From Glycomyces tritici (GTDB lineage: Bacteria > Actinomycetota > Actinomycetes > Mycobacteriales > Micromonosporaceae): a stretch of 64,000 bases of DNA. A program made the position numbers and the translations under genes. Shown here in pieces: positions 47,315 through 56,428 of this stretch. The notes below the pieces were generated by a model that was not told the DNA's origin, did not search any database, and saw nothing but the letters and a program-made list of their open reading frames with translations. The stretch is taken from NCBI RefSeq assembly GCF_030403505.1, contig NZ_JAUEMJ010000004.1, forward strand, positions 1 through 64,000, given 5' to 3'. How positions within the stretch are numbered: position 1 is the stretch's first letter; each line of letters begins with the position of its first letter.

Positions 47315-48703
47315 GTGCCCAAGCCGCTCAAGACCCTGGAGCCGTGGAGGAGCGTCGACCATTGGGTCGGTGCCGAGCTCCGCCACCGCCGGACTGCGGC
47401 CGAGTTGGATCAGCCTGAGCTAGCAGCTCGGGCGACCGTGTCGACCTCGCTCATCAGCAAGCTCGAACTCGGTCAGCGCTCGCTCCAGTTGGACATCGCC
47501 AAGAAGCTTGATGAGGTGCTCCACTCGGACGGCTTCTTCGTTCGAGCCATGCCGCTCGTGGAAGGCCAAAGAGACAAGGCCACTGCCGAACTGGACAACC
47601 CGCTAAACGCGGGCCCGCTTCTTGGCAAACATGCTGGGCTGCGAGGCATGCTGGGGCAAGCTGACCAGTCCATGACCGAGGAGCCCGAGGTGAACCGCAG
47701 AGAGTTCTTGGCGAGTACCGGCGCGTGGGCTGCGCTGCTCGCCACGGGGACCACCCGCATGCCGGGTCTCGCAAACTTGATCGCCGTCGTGCTCGACACG
47801 GCACCGACCTACTCCGGTGACCTCGCAACTCTGGATGCGCTCGAAGGCGGATTTGCTCTCGCCAAGCGGGAGTATCAGGCCTGCAAGTACCGCGAGGTGC
47901 TCGAACGGCTGCCGGGTCTCGTGCAACAACTGCACCTGGCGGAGGGCGAAACGACGGACGCAGATCGCTTGGCGGCCCTGCGGGCCAACGCGTATCAAGT
48001 CGTCGCGGGCGTCATGTTGAAGCACTCCGAGCAGACCCTAGCGACCCTGGCCGCCGACCGCTCCATGACATCGGCGAACCTCTTGGGCGACCCGATCGCG
48101 GTGGCCTCGAGCGCCCGAGCGGTCACCCACGTATTGCTGCGCACCGGATATGCCGACGTCGCGGCCGACTTCGCGGCCAAGCAAGCGAGCCTGCTTGAAT
48201 CCGAGGCTCGAACTCCGGTGAACCTCTCTGTCCAAGGCGCGCTGCTCCTACGAGGAGCCGTGGCCGCCGCGGACGCCGGCAGGCGAGCGAAGTCTTCGGA
48301 ACTGCTCGACGCTGCCGACGTCGCGAGCGCGCAGCTTGATGACGCGGACAACCTGCGCGGCACGGGATTCAACCGGGTGAACGTCTCCCTGCACCGTGTC
48401 CGTATTGCCATTGCCCTTGGCGACGCTGGCCGGGCAATCGAGATCGCTCGGGACATCGACATGACCTCGATCAACTTGGTGGAGCGCCAAGTGAGCCTGG
48501 CAATCGACGTAGCGCGAGCGTTCGCCTTGTGGGGTCGGTATGAGCGAGCCATGGACACGCTGTACTACGCCGAAGCCACTGCCCCGCAGGAGGTCCGCGT
48601 ACGAAAGGGTGTGTCTGAATTGCTGACAACGATCGAGGGCGCGGCACCTCCCTCGATTCGCTCTCACGCCCGTGAGTTCGCCAAGAAGTTGGCGACCGTA
48701 TGA
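47315..48703 (+). CDS. XRE-family regulator with TPR-like C-terminal domain
   Basis: 462 residues, GTG after GAGGAGG. HTH at ~20-75 (RTAAELDQPELAARATVSTS then SLISKLELGQRSL) and a long helical C-terminal part of the type that senses ligands or peptides. It overlaps the flavoprotein gene by ATGA, a known pairing in actinobacterial mobile DNA. Likely governs the divergent small genes and itself through the nested palindrome. Partner or signal unknown. Confidence 0.8.
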   Translation: MPKPLKTLEPWRSVDHWVGAELRHRRTAAELDQPELAARATVSTSLISKLELGQRSLQLDIAKKLDEVLHSDGFFVRAMPLVEGQRDKATAELDNPLNAGPLLGKHAGLRGMLGQADQSMTEEPEVNRREFLASTGAWAALLATGTTRMPGLANLIAVVLDTAPTYSGDLATLDALEGGFALAKREYQACKYREVLERLPGLVQQLHLAEGETTDADRLAALRANAYQVVAGVMLKHSEQTLATLAADRSMTSANLLGDPIAVASSARAVTHVLLRTGYADVAADFAAKQASLLESEARTPVNLSVQGALLLRGAVAAADAGRRAKSSELLDAADVASAQLDDADNLRGTGFNRVNVSLHRVRIAIALGDAGRAIEIARDIDMTSINLVERQVSLAIDVARAFALWGRYERAMDTLYYAEATAPQEVRVRKGVSELLTTIEGAAPPSIRSHAREFAKKLATV

Positions 48704-49605
48704 GCAGGGTCGTCTACCTGATCGTCTGCGGCGCTGGTCCCGCGCCGCACGCAGGTGAGTTCATCGCGGCCGCGAAGGCTAAGGGCTGGGACTGCCACGT
48801 GATCACGACGCCCGCGGGGCGCGGGTTCGTGGACGTCCAGGCGCTCGAGGAGGCTTCAGGCAACCTGGTGATTTCGGAGCACCGCCGGCCAGGTACGCCG
48901 CGCCGGGGGCGACCTCCAGCTGATGCAGTGGTGATAGCTCCCGCGTCGGCTAACACGATCTGCAAGTTGGGGGCCGGGATTGCGGACACCTACGCGCTGG
49001 ACATCGCTTCGGAGTGCATTGGACTCGGTGTGCCCATGGTGGTGGTGCCGTTCGTGAACTCGGCACTCGCCGGGAGGGCGCCGTATCAACGTGCCGTGAC
49101 TGCGCTGAACGACGAAGGTGTTGCGGTACTTGGGATCGAGCCGCATGAGCCGAAGCAAGGTGGAGAGCAGATCACGAGCTTTCCATGGCAAGCAGCCCTT
49201 GAGCGGATCGGTTCGTTAGAACGCACGCACTTGTCAGAAACCCCATACCTGCAGCCACGGAGGACAAGCACATGGAGGACCCAACTCAGTTCTGGATGCT
49301 CTTTTGGACTGCGACGACCGCTGCAGCCACTATCGCCACCGCGATCTCGACGTCATGGGTGCTCTGGCTTCGTAGGAGGGAGCGGCCCGAACCCGACTGG
49401 ATCATCCATGGGGAGGCTGTCTCGGCTGACGAGGAAAGTATCCGACGCGGAGAGAAGCCGACAATCCTCGGAAGACTCAACAACGTTGGCGACGGGAGGG
49501 CGTTTCAAGTTTCACTCACAGGAATCAATTGCGAGGCGAAGGCAACCGAAGAGCAAAAAGGTCATCCTCTCGCTCGTGCTGGAAAAATTCCTGTTGTTGC
49601 TCTGA
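48700..49605 (+). CDS. Flavoprotein (PPC-decarboxylase-like), stop apparently displaced
   Basis: The frame covers 301 residues but only ~173 look like the flavoprotein family: YLIVCGAGPAPHAGEFIAAA, PADAVVIAPASANTICKLGA, VPMVVVPFVNSALAG. These match the FMN-binding fold of phosphopantothenoylcysteine-decarboxylase-like proteins. After ERIGSLER the translation becomes low-complexity and overlaps the next gene in another frame. A +1 shift would bring a TAG at 49217-49219, close to the expected end. A lost stop by indel is my preferred reading. Pairs with the XRE gene. Confidence 0.65.
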   Translation: MSRVVYLIVCGAGPAPHAGEFIAAAKAKGWDCHVITTPAGRGFVDVQALEEASGNLVISEHRRPGTPRRGRPPADAVVIAPASANTICKLGAGIADTYALDIASECIGLGVPMVVVPFVNSALAGRAPYQRAVTALNDEGVAVLGIEPHEPKQGGEQITSFPWQAALERIGSLERTHLSETPYLQPRRTSTWRTQLSSGCSFGLRRPLQPLSPPRSRRHGCSGFVGGSGPNPTGSSMGRLSRLTRKVSDAERSRQSSEDSTTLATGGRFKFHSQESIARRRQPKSKKVILSLVLEKFLLLL

Positions 49606-49796
49606 TCGAGCCCGGAGCAAGCGTCCGAGTTTCAATAAGTTGGGATCCCGACGAATGGCCTGACGCCAAGGTGAAAATCTCCTGGATATCTCCACCTACT
49701 CGTCTTCGTAAAGGCAATTCCACTACCATGACGCTCCGAGAAATTGGGCGATTCATTTCATTACCCCTGGGGTGTTCGACAGTAGGCCGAAGCTAA
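49272..49796 (+). CDS. Single-pass membrane protein of unknown function
   Basis: 174 residues, ATG 49272 with GGAGG. One N-terminal helix (FWMLFWTATTAAATIATAIS) is followed by basic residues and a beta-rich soluble domain (PEPDWIIHGEAVSADEESIR, then SVRVSISWDPDEWPDAKVKI). Its 5' part lies inside the open frame of the flavoprotein in a different reading frame. The 3' end overlaps the convergent gene by 4 bp. No domain recognised. Confidence 0.65.
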   Translation: MEDPTQFWMLFWTATTAAATIATAISTSWVLWLRRRERPEPDWIIHGEAVSADEESIRRGEKPTILGRLNNVGDGRAFQVSLTGINCEAKATEEQKGHPLARAGKIPVVALIEPGASVRVSISWDPDEWPDAKVKISWISPPTRLRKGNSTTMTLREIGRFISLPLGCSTVGRS

Positions 49797-50950
49797 TCCT
49801 CGCAGAGTGCGATCCTTTCTGGCGGATCATCACCCGGCACCTTCGGGGTGTTCACGAAGATGTCTGGAATCCAGTAGCCATTATCGAGCTTGTTCCAGAC
49901 TGGCCAGTCCTCGTCGTACCGAGGTGACACCTCACCATCTGCGAACTCCTCTGCGGTCATGACCTCTCCGTTGCGCTCCTGGCAAACGATGTTGAGGTCC
50001 TCACCCTCCGGCAGCGCTTCACCCGGCACGGCATCCCGTGAAGGTCCGGCGTTGGTGATCGCTCCTACGCCGTAGGTGTAGGCGACCTCGTACTGGGTCG
50101 AAGCTGGCACGACCGCTGAGTCATCCCCTTCGCCGGGAGTCTCAGAACCGGTGTCTGAGCTAGCGCTGTCCGCCAGCAACTTGCCCGCGAATGCGGAGAG
50201 TCCCACCGCGAGGGCCAAGATCAAGGCGGTAATGACGACTCGATTTTTCGGCCAACCAGACGACCGCGCCAAGTTCGAAGGTGACGCAGCCGGCGGGGGC
50301 ATCGGGGTCGGTACTTCGGGAGGCGGCGGCTGGACCGGTGCAGGTTGGGCTTCCCAGTGGCGCGCATACCTTGAGCTCAGCGTCTCCCGGACTTCAGGGC
50401 GTGCCACGTAGACCTTGACCGCAGACAACAGCGCAAGGACACACTCGTCCTCGCGACGCTCCCCAGTTTTCGCCGAGGCTGCCGCCAGCCACAGTGACGC
50501 TCGCAGTCGTCGATGGTTGCGTTCGCCCTGGTTGTCGTCCTTCTCGATCAGCTCTGACCATCGCCATGTGGCGTTCTGCATTTCAAGGTGCGTCCTCAAT
50601 TGGATGAAGCGATCTTCGTCTGAGATCCCCAGTAGCTCACCGGCTGCCGCAACCTTGAAGCAGTCGTCCAAGCTCTGGCGCGACTTACGTATGTCGGCGC
50701 GCCGGTTGAACGCCGTCTCTTGTTGCTCACCAATCACCTGGGTGAGCACCTCCCTGACAAGCGTTGCCTGCCAACCCGTCAGGCCATGCTCCGGTACCAC
50801 GATCGCAGACACGCCAAGCTCATCCAGAATGACCTTGGCGAGCGCCTGACACCCGTGTAGCGAAGTTGGAGTGACGCCGACAGCTGCGAGACCGCGCAGG
50901 TTGTCGACAGCGGTTGGTTCACGGTCTGCGGCTTGTCCGTCTACAGACAT
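49793..50950 (-). CDS. Single-pass membrane protein with SH3-like extracellular end
   Basis: 385 residues, start ATG 50950 after AAAGGAG. N-terminal helical domain (~1-190), Pro-rich linker (QPAPVQPPPPEVPTPMPPPA), one membrane helix (VVITALILALAVGLSAFAGK), then an exported tail ending with CQERNGEVMTAEEFADGE and DNGYWIPDIFVNTPK, which looks like a small SH3-type cell-wall domain (VWNKLDNGYW). The topology suggests cytoplasmic sensing coupled to wall contact. Divergent from the 51117 gene; function unknown. Confidence 0.65.
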   Translation of the reverse strand: MSVDGQAADREPTAVDNLRGLAAVGVTPTSLHGCQALAKVILDELGVSAIVVPEHGLTGWQATLVREVLTQVIGEQQETAFNRRADIRKSRQSLDDCFKVAAAGELLGISDEDRFIQLRTHLEMQNATWRWSELIEKDDNQGERNHRRLRASLWLAAASAKTGERREDECVLALLSAVKVYVARPEVRETLSSRYARHWEAQPAPVQPPPPEVPTPMPPPAASPSNLARSSGWPKNRVVITALILALAVGLSAFAGKLLADSASSDTGSETPGEGDDSAVVPASTQYEVAYTYGVGAITNAGPSRDAVPGEALPEGEDLNIVCQERNGEVMTAEEFADGEVSPRYDEDWPVWNKLDNGYWIPDIFVNTPKVPGDDPPERIALCED

Positions 50951-51116
50951 CCCCCGAAGCTCCTTTGAGTACGTGCCTGAGGTAATCAATACCTCACGGA
51001 CGGTCCTCCTGGCTAGAGCAACCTCGTGCCAATTCAGATAACGGTCACCTTGACATAAATACCCTAATCAGGCATAAGTAAGTACAGGCTGGCCTTCTAC
51101 GTCAAAGGAGGCCGCA

Positions 51117-51512
51117 GTGAGAAATCTAGGTGAAGCCGCAGCCCAGTCGTTTCAAGACTTCGTCGTCGGATTCGACGGTCTTGGGCTCAACGAGGACGGC
51201 TCTCTCGACGCCAGGATCACCGGCGACCTATGTCTCGCCGACTACATCGCCGCATGGCTGACTGAGGGCGAGGGTCTGCGCATCTGCTGCGGCAGCCGGG
51301 AGATGTTCCTGGAGACCATCATCGCAATCACCGAGGCGTGGGCTGGGGACCCCGAGCTCTTGTACTACGTCGCCGGACAGGGCCGCATCATTCCCCGAAC
51401 CGTGGATTCCGTCTTCGGCGAGGATGGTTTCGATCATCGAATCCTTGAGCCGTATTGGTTCGAGCGGATCACGTACGACTCACAAAGCAAGACGACCGCA
51501 CCGAATCACTAG
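51117..51512 (+). CDS. Hypothetical small island protein
   Basis: 131 residues, GTG with AAAGGAGG upstream. Soluble, mixed alpha/beta, no recognised motif (QSFQDFVVGFDGLGLNEDGS; RICCGSREMFLETIIAITEA). A strong terminator follows. It is a separate unit, divergent from the preceding membrane-protein gene. Confidence 0.6.
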   Translation: MRNLGEAAAQSFQDFVVGFDGLGLNEDGSLDARITGDLCLADYIAAWLTEGEGLRICCGSREMFLETIIAITEAWAGDPELLYYVAGQGRIIPRTVDSVFGEDGFDHRILEPYWFERITYDSQSKTTAPNH

Positions 51513-51534
51513 TTCACAAGCCACAGGCCAGCCT

Positions 51535-51553
51535 GCCCGCTCATCGAGCGGGC
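51535..51553 (+). terminator. Intrinsic terminator
   Basis: GCCCGCT / AGCGGGC with a 5-nt loop, followed by TTTCTCTTG. Ends the 51117 gene. Confidence 0.8.
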
Positions 51554-51704
51554 TTTCTCTTGTCCTCGGACCGTCGATTTGCTGTCCTCCACCTGTCCTA
51601 CGACTGTCTTTGCAGGTGGTACAGGGACATACCAGGGACATTTTTGACGCTCCTTAAAGAGGCGTGGATAAAGGAATCACGCACTCAAACGAGAGGAGCA
51701 AGAA

Positions 51705-52004
51705 ATGTCAGAGCTGAGTCCACGCCTCGGTGACGCCCTTGCGTCGCTACGCGGAGACGGGCAGACCTCCCGCCTCAAGAGGGAGGTCGCGCGTGAAGTA
51801 GACCGTGAGCAGGGCGCCGCCGTCGTGCGGGCTGCCCGCGTCGATGGCCGCGCTCTCGTCGCCCATGTGGCGCTCGCCAGCACGGCGGCGCTGAGCAACG
51901 AAGAGGCCCTGTACATCCAGGCCGCGCCGCTGGGCGAAGCCCGGTACAAGGCCATCGTCGATGCCTTCGCCATCGCCGTCGCGAACGAGGTCGGTCACCC
52001 GTGA
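51705..52004 (+). CDS. Small mobile-element protein
   Basis: 99 residues, ATG after GAGAGGAG. Helical and charged (RLGDALASLRGDGQTSRLKR; REVDREQGAAVVRAARVDGR), a type frequently seen at the start of actinobacterial transfer clusters. The start of the next gene overlaps its stop (GTGA at 52001). Unknown function; the 192-bp gap before it is promoter space. Confidence 0.65.
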   Translation: MSELSPRLGDALASLRGDGQTSRLKREVAREVDREQGAAVVRAARVDGRALVAHVALASTAALSNEEALYIQAAPLGEARYKAIVDAFAIAVANEVGHP

Positions 52005-52249
52005 CCACCTTCATCGTGGTGCTGGTCCTCATCCTCATTCTCGGCGGTGTCGTAGACGGATGGATCCTGCACCAGTACTGGCACGAGGAGAGGGAGCGCG
52101 AGCTTGGTGCTCGTGAAGCCGTCCTCGAGGAACGGTGGCAGGCGCTAGAGCAATCGCAGCGGGTTCACCTCGCGTTCTGGCGGGCGCGAAACCTGATGCG
52201 GGACGAGGCCATCAAGGCGCAGCGGGACAAGTTCGGGGACATCACGTAA
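52001..52249 (+). CDS. Small membrane protein
   Basis: 82 residues, GTG start overlapping the previous stop. One N-terminal helix (FIVVLVLILILGGVVDGWIL) then a charged amphipathic tail (EERERELGAREAVLEERWQA). Probably anchored in the membrane with a cytoplasmic coil. Coupled to the previous gene. Unknown function. Confidence 0.65.
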   Translation: MTTFIVVLVLILILGGVVDGWILHQYWHEERERELGAREAVLEERWQALEQSQRVHLAFWRARNLMRDEAIKAQRDKFGDIT

Positions 52250-52328
52250 CTCGTCCTTCCATCTCCGGCCGCCTCGATCTGGGGCGGCCGGTCACCAAGC
52301 TCAACCACACTCACTTAGGAGGAGTCAT

Positions 52329-52505
52329 GTGCCGAGGCGTACTCGGAAGCAGATCGTCGGCAAGCGCGAGGACCACGAGCGCAGCGAACGTGAAGCGCAG
52401 ATGCAGGAGCTCGGGAGCGAGCTTCACCGCGACCACGAGTTGAACGAGGCCTTCAGCGGGCCGAAGCGGCGTCGTCGGGCGTCCGCCGCAGAAGAGAAGG
52501 ACTAG
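52329..52505 (+). CDS. 58-residue basic/charged protein
   Basis: GTG at 52329 with AGGAGG upstream opens a 58-residue frame (PRRTRKQIVGKREDHERSER, ELHRDHELNEAFSGPKRRRR) that is charged and helical, with a basic end; ATG inside at residue ~25 is an alternative. The Shine-Dalgarno site and codon use support it. Same strand and cluster as its neighbours. Function unknown. Confidence 0.55.
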   Translation: MPRRTRKQIVGKREDHERSEREAQMQELGSELHRDHELNEAFSGPKRRRRASAAEEKD

Positions 52506-52571
52506 GAACCAGTGGGCAGGTGCGCGCCGCGTACGTGCCCACTTCTCGTGGAAGGAAGTATACGAGGTGAA

Positions 52572-52787
52572 ATGCATCAGGTGCAGCCCCGTGGTGATGC
52601 CGGGATGAGCGAGAGGCCGAAGGTGCCGCCCGCCGGCCGCGTCCTTGGGTGGGTGCTCGTGGTGGTTGCAGTAGCGTTCGCGGCCCGCATGGTATGGGAG
52701 ATCCTGCGCCCGCTGGTGCCGGTGTTGATCGCGCTGCTGGCGGTTGGCATCGTCTACCTGCTGATATTCCGGCGGTGGTTCAGCTGA
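52572..52787 (+). CDS. Small two-helix membrane protein
   Basis: 71 residues from ATG 52572, or 60 from ATG 52605. It is nearly all membrane: VLGWVLVVVAVAFAARMVWE and LVPVLIALLAVGIVYLLIFR. Part of the small-gene run before the TraG-like ATPase; may be an accessory of the transfer module. The following 313 bp (52788-53100) show no convincing gene, only promoter-like space. Confidence 0.55.
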   Translation: MHQVQPRGDAGMSERPKVPPAGRVLGWVLVVVAVAFAARMVWEILRPLVPVLIALLAVGIVYLLIFRRWFS

Positions 52788-53100
52788 GTTTCCGTTGTGG
52801 ACAATACTGTGGTAGGAGCCTGCCGATCGGTGTTGTGAAAGCTGCCAAGTCCCTTTACCGCCGAGTTGTCAAGGCTCACAATAAGAAATGTAGCGAGGGC
52901 CTGGGCGCTCGGGACGGAATTCGTCCGGCATCACCAGCGCAGAGATCGCCCCTCGCGTCACGTCTGCTGGTCGTTCCCGGGTCTCGCCGATGCACCCCTG
53001 AGCCTTCATGTGGGGTGTGTTCGTGGTGCCCCAAAGACTCTCGAGCGACTGGCTTTTCCCGAAGCGTCATCAACAACGTCACAAGGAGAGGAGGTCGCCT

Positions 53101-53295
53101 ATGAGCAAAGAATCAACGGGACCAGTACACGTCACAGGGGAGGAACGGGAACGACCAGAGATCAGGAAGCTGGCCCGCGCCTGTTTGGAGCTGGCACGCA
53201 TCGAGATCCAAGCGCAGCATCACCAGGAGCTGCCGCCCGGGGAGGAGAGCGTTCGACCGCGCTCCGAGCCCGAGGACCCGGGAGCCGCGCAATGA
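53101..53295 (+). CDS. Small protein upstream of the TraG-like ATPase
   Basis: 64 residues, ATG 53101 after GGAGG. Charged and helical (ERERPEIRKLARACLELARI), no membrane segment. Its stop overlaps the ATPase ATG by ATGA, so they are translationally coupled; it may assist the ATPase. Unknown family. Confidence 0.65.
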   Translation: MSKESTGPVHVTGEERERPEIRKLARACLELARIEIQAQHHQELPPGEESVRPRSEPEDPGAAQ

Positions 53296-55481
53296 GTGAG
53301 CTGCGCTGGTTCGACCTCACCCCGCCGCGGGATCTCGATCTCGAGACCGTGACGACCCTCCTTCGTCCGCTCGCCCATCGGCCGCGCGTCGGGTGGCTTC
53401 ACACAACGCCGCCGGTCGTCCTGGAACTCTGGGGCGAAGGTGAACGCCTCGGCTGGCGGCTTGGGGTAGATGCCCGTGTACTTGGGCATGTAGCCGAAAC
53501 CTTCCATGCCCACCTGCCACGTCTTGGCATGGCTCCGGTTTCGCCGGAGATTCGTCGGCCGCTCTCGCTTGCTGCGGACGTCCGGCTTTCAAGTCTGGCC
53601 GCTCCGCTTCGACTGGATACGGCCGGAGGCACCAGCGCGCAGTTGACCGAGGTTCTCGCCCAACTCACCGGGGATGAGACGGCCTGCCTGCAATGGGTGC
53701 TCGGTCCGTCCCAGGGCCGCACCCAACCATCGGGGCCGCTGAACCTGGCGGAGTCGTTGGGACTGCGGGCTCCTTCGACGTCGGACGCCCGAGCCCAACG
53801 CTCGTGGCAGCAGAAATCTTCGGAAGCCCTGTTCGCTGCTCAAGGACGGATCGGGGCGATGGCTCGAAACCCTCAGCGAGCGCGAGCGATCATCGGGCGT
53901 ATCGGTAGTGCACTCAAACTGGCGAACAGCCAACATGCCGCGCTCACTTTCAGCCGGCCGACCGCGGCCAGGGCGCTGCGGCAGCACCATGCGGTCTCGC
54001 CGGTGGTCAGCTGGTCCTGCGTTCTCAACGCTGCCGAGCTGGCGGCGCTTCTGGGCTGGCCGGTTCAGGACAGGCTGCCGGAGACGCTGCCAGTGATCGG
54101 CGGGCACATCTCGGAGGTGCCGAACAAGCTCCTGACAAACGAAGACGATCGGAAGGCCACTCACCACCGGACGCTCGGCGAGAGTCTGCACCCTGGGCAG
54201 CGGGGCCGGCTGGTGGTCGTACCGCCTGCGACGAGCCTGCATCATCTGCACGTCATCGGGCCGACAGGTTCGGGCAAGTCCACACTCCTGTGTGGGCTTT
54301 CTCTAGCCGACATCGAAGCTGGGCGCTCGGTGCTCGTGGTTGAGCCTCGTGGCGATCTGGTGCGTGACTTGCTCGCGCGGATTCCTGAGCATCGCCGTAA
54401 AGACGTCGTAGTAATCGACCCTGCGGGCGAGCGCAGCGTGGGGATCAACGTGCTTGGTGGGGATCACTCAGGTGCAGAGCGACGGGCGGATCAGATCGTC
54501 CATCTGCTTGCGGAGATGCACGGGCCGAACTTCGGGCCGCGCACCACCGACGTGGCGCTGCATGCGCTGGTCGCGGTGAGCCGACTCAAAGACGGCACCA
54601 TCTGCGACGTGCCCATGCTGCTGACCAACCCAGCGTTCCGGCGACGGGCACTCGCAGAAGTTGGTGACCCGCTCACTCTCGGCCCGTTCTTCGCCTGGTT
54701 CGACGGACTCTCGGAAGGTGAACGCGCCCAGGTGATCGCGCCGCTGCTGAACAAGTTGCGAGCACTCACGAGCCGCGAGACCACCCGCCGAATGCTCGGC
54801 CAGACTGCACCGAAGTTCGACCTGGAAGAGTTGTTCACCAAGCGTCGGATCGTGTTGGTGAACCTTAACCGTGGACTCCTCGGATCGCCTGCGGCGAACT
54901 TGCTGGGTGCGCTGCTGCTGAGCCAAGTTTGGTCGGCGGCGCAGCGGCGCGCGGCTGTACCGCAGGAGAAGCGGCATGAGGTGATGATGGTCGTTGACGA
55001 GTTCCAGGATTACCTGCGACTCTCTGGCGGCCTCGACTTCGGGGACGCGCTCGCGCAGTCCCGAGGGCTGGGGGTCGGATGGACGCTGGCGCATCAGCAT
55101 CTGAACCAGCTCAGTCTGAATCCGAGGGCCGCAGTCCTCGCTAACGCCCGATCACGCGTGACCTTCCGACCCGCAGCTGAGGACGCCAAGGCGCTAGCCG
55201 CGTCGCTCGGTGGTGACCTCACGGGCGACGACCTCTTGCGCCTGCGTGCCTTCGAGGCGTGTGCACAGCTTCTTCTTGATCGTCACCCCACCGCGCCATT
55301 CTCGGTGAAGACCCAGCCGCTCCCCCCGTGGGTGAGCGACCCGGATGAAGTCCAGCACGAGAGCGAGTCGCGCTACGGTGTCGACGGTGCCGAGCTGGAC
55401 CGCGCGCAACTTGAACGTTGGGAAGGCGGTGACCTGCCGCCTGTCGGTCCCATCGGGACGAAGCCAAGGAGGTCGGCATGA
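53292..55481 (+). CDS. TraG/VirD4-like conjugative coupling ATPase
   Basis: 729 residues. The motor has Walker A in HVIGPTGSGKSTLLCGLSLA (~323-331), LVVEPRGDLVRDLLARIPEH, NLNRGLLGSPAAN, and Walker B in VMMVVDEFQDYLRLS (~563-572). This pattern is that of HerA/TraG/VirD4-type pumps for single-stranded transfer substrates, used in mobile elements that carry a replication-relaxation protein. An N-terminal domain of ~300 residues has no clear membrane helices, so anchoring may be by a partner. Coupled to the genes on both sides. Confidence 0.85.
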   Translation: MSELRWFDLTPPRDLDLETVTTLLRPLAHRPRVGWLHTTPPVVLELWGEGERLGWRLGVDARVLGHVAETFHAHLPRLGMAPVSPEIRRPLSLAADVRLSSLAAPLRLDTAGGTSAQLTEVLAQLTGDETACLQWVLGPSQGRTQPSGPLNLAESLGLRAPSTSDARAQRSWQQKSSEALFAAQGRIGAMARNPQRARAIIGRIGSALKLANSQHAALTFSRPTAARALRQHHAVSPVVSWSCVLNAAELAALLGWPVQDRLPETLPVIGGHISEVPNKLLTNEDDRKATHHRTLGESLHPGQRGRLVVVPPATSLHHLHVIGPTGSGKSTLLCGLSLADIEAGRSVLVVEPRGDLVRDLLARIPEHRRKDVVVIDPAGERSVGINVLGGDHSGAERRADQIVHLLAEMHGPNFGPRTTDVALHALVAVSRLKDGTICDVPMLLTNPAFRRRALAEVGDPLTLGPFFAWFDGLSEGERAQVIAPLLNKLRALTSRETTRRMLGQTAPKFDLEELFTKRRIVLVNLNRGLLGSPAANLLGALLLSQVWSAAQRRAAVPQEKRHEVMMVVDEFQDYLRLSGGLDFGDALAQSRGLGVGWTLAHQHLNQLSLNPRAAVLANARSRVTFRPAAEDAKALAASLGGDLTGDDLLRLRAFEACAQLLLDRHPTAPFSVKTQPLPPWVSDPDEVQHESESRYGVDGAELDRAQLERWEGGDLPPVGPIGTKPRRSA

Positions 55482-56428
55482 CCGATTGGCCTACCTACAG
55501 GGGTGAAACTGGGGCTACCGGTCGGACTGCCGATCGCGCTGAGCAAGGGGTGGCCCCGACGTGCGAAATCAGCTCACAGGACACAACGACTCTTGAGCCG
55601 TCTGGTGAGCACTCTCCGACGACTCGTCCCGCGCGCGGCCGGGTGGAGCGGCTGCGACAGAAACTCAGCGAACGAGACTTCGCAGTCCTGCGTTCGCTTC
55701 ACAAGTTGCGACTCCTTACTGGTGCTCAGATCGCGCGACTTCACGTAGCGGGCGGGTCGAGGGCGACGCAGGCGCGGCGGACACGGGCTTTGCTTCAGCG
55801 GTTGAGCGAGCTCAACGTCGTGGTGCGTCTTGGCCAACGCGTCGGCGGCGTGCGAGCTGGATCGGCAGGGTTCATCTACGGGCTGTCCGGCTACGGGCAA
55901 GCTGTGCTGGAGGTTGATGGCCCGACCGGCAAGAAGCGGCGACGGGTATGGGAGACCAGTCCGCCCCACCAGCGGCACGTGCTGGCCGTCTCGGAGTTGT
56001 TTGTCCAGCTGGTCGAGGCGGATCGAGACGGTCGTGTGGACCTTCTGGAGTTCCAGCCTGAACCGACATGTTGGCGTCGGTTCCCGGGGGCTGCCGGTGG
56101 CGTCGTGACCCTCAAACCTGATGCAGCGCTCCGTCTTGGCGTGCGAGCCGTTGAACTGTCGGTCTTCATCGAGGTCGACATGGGCACCGAGAGCACTCCG
56201 ACGCTCACCAAGAAGTGCCAGTCCTACATCGCTTACTGGCGCAGCGGCATCGAGCAGCAGGCACACGATGTCTTCCCAGTGGTGCTGTGGCTGGCCGAGG
56301 CCACACGACGCGCCGACCAGCTCTCCGAGGTAATCCGGCGACTACCGCATGAAACCCAAGCGCTGTTCCGCGTCGCTCTGCTCAGCGAAACCATCCATCT
56401 GCTTAGCGCCGAAGGAGGCGAACAATGA
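55478..56428 (+). CDS. Replication-relaxation family protein
   Basis: 316 residues. The winged-helix opening LSERDFAVLRSLHKLRLLTG and ARLHVAGGSRATQARRTRAL are the signature of Replic_Relax proteins; a C-terminal domain carries SVFIEVDMGTESTPTLTKKC and YIAYWRSGIEQQAHDVFPVV, resembling a nuclease-like core with EVD. These proteins take part in plasmid replication or nicking. Together with TraG it may provide the DNA-processing step. ATG overlaps the ATPase stop, and its own stop overlaps the methyltransferase start. Confidence 0.85.
   Translation: MTDWPTYRGETGATGRTADRAEQGVAPTCEISSQDTTTLEPSGEHSPTTRPARGRVERLRQKLSERDFAVLRSLHKLRLLTGAQIARLHVAGGSRATQARRTRALLQRLSELNVVVRLGQRVGGVRAGSAGFIYGLSGYGQAVLEVDGPTGKKRRRVWETSPPHQRHVLAVSELFVQLVEADRDGRVDLLEFQPEPTCWRRFPGAAGGVVTLKPDAALRLGVRAVELSVFIEVDMGTESTPTLTKKCQSYIAYWRSGIEQQAHDVFPVVLWLAEATRRADQLSEVIRRLPHETQALFRVALLSETIHLLSAEGGEQ

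Noticed and set aside
52788..53100. Short frames before the TraG-like cluster
   Set aside because: No Shine-Dalgarno site or coding bias; the translation across the gap is Arg/Ser-rich and not family-like.
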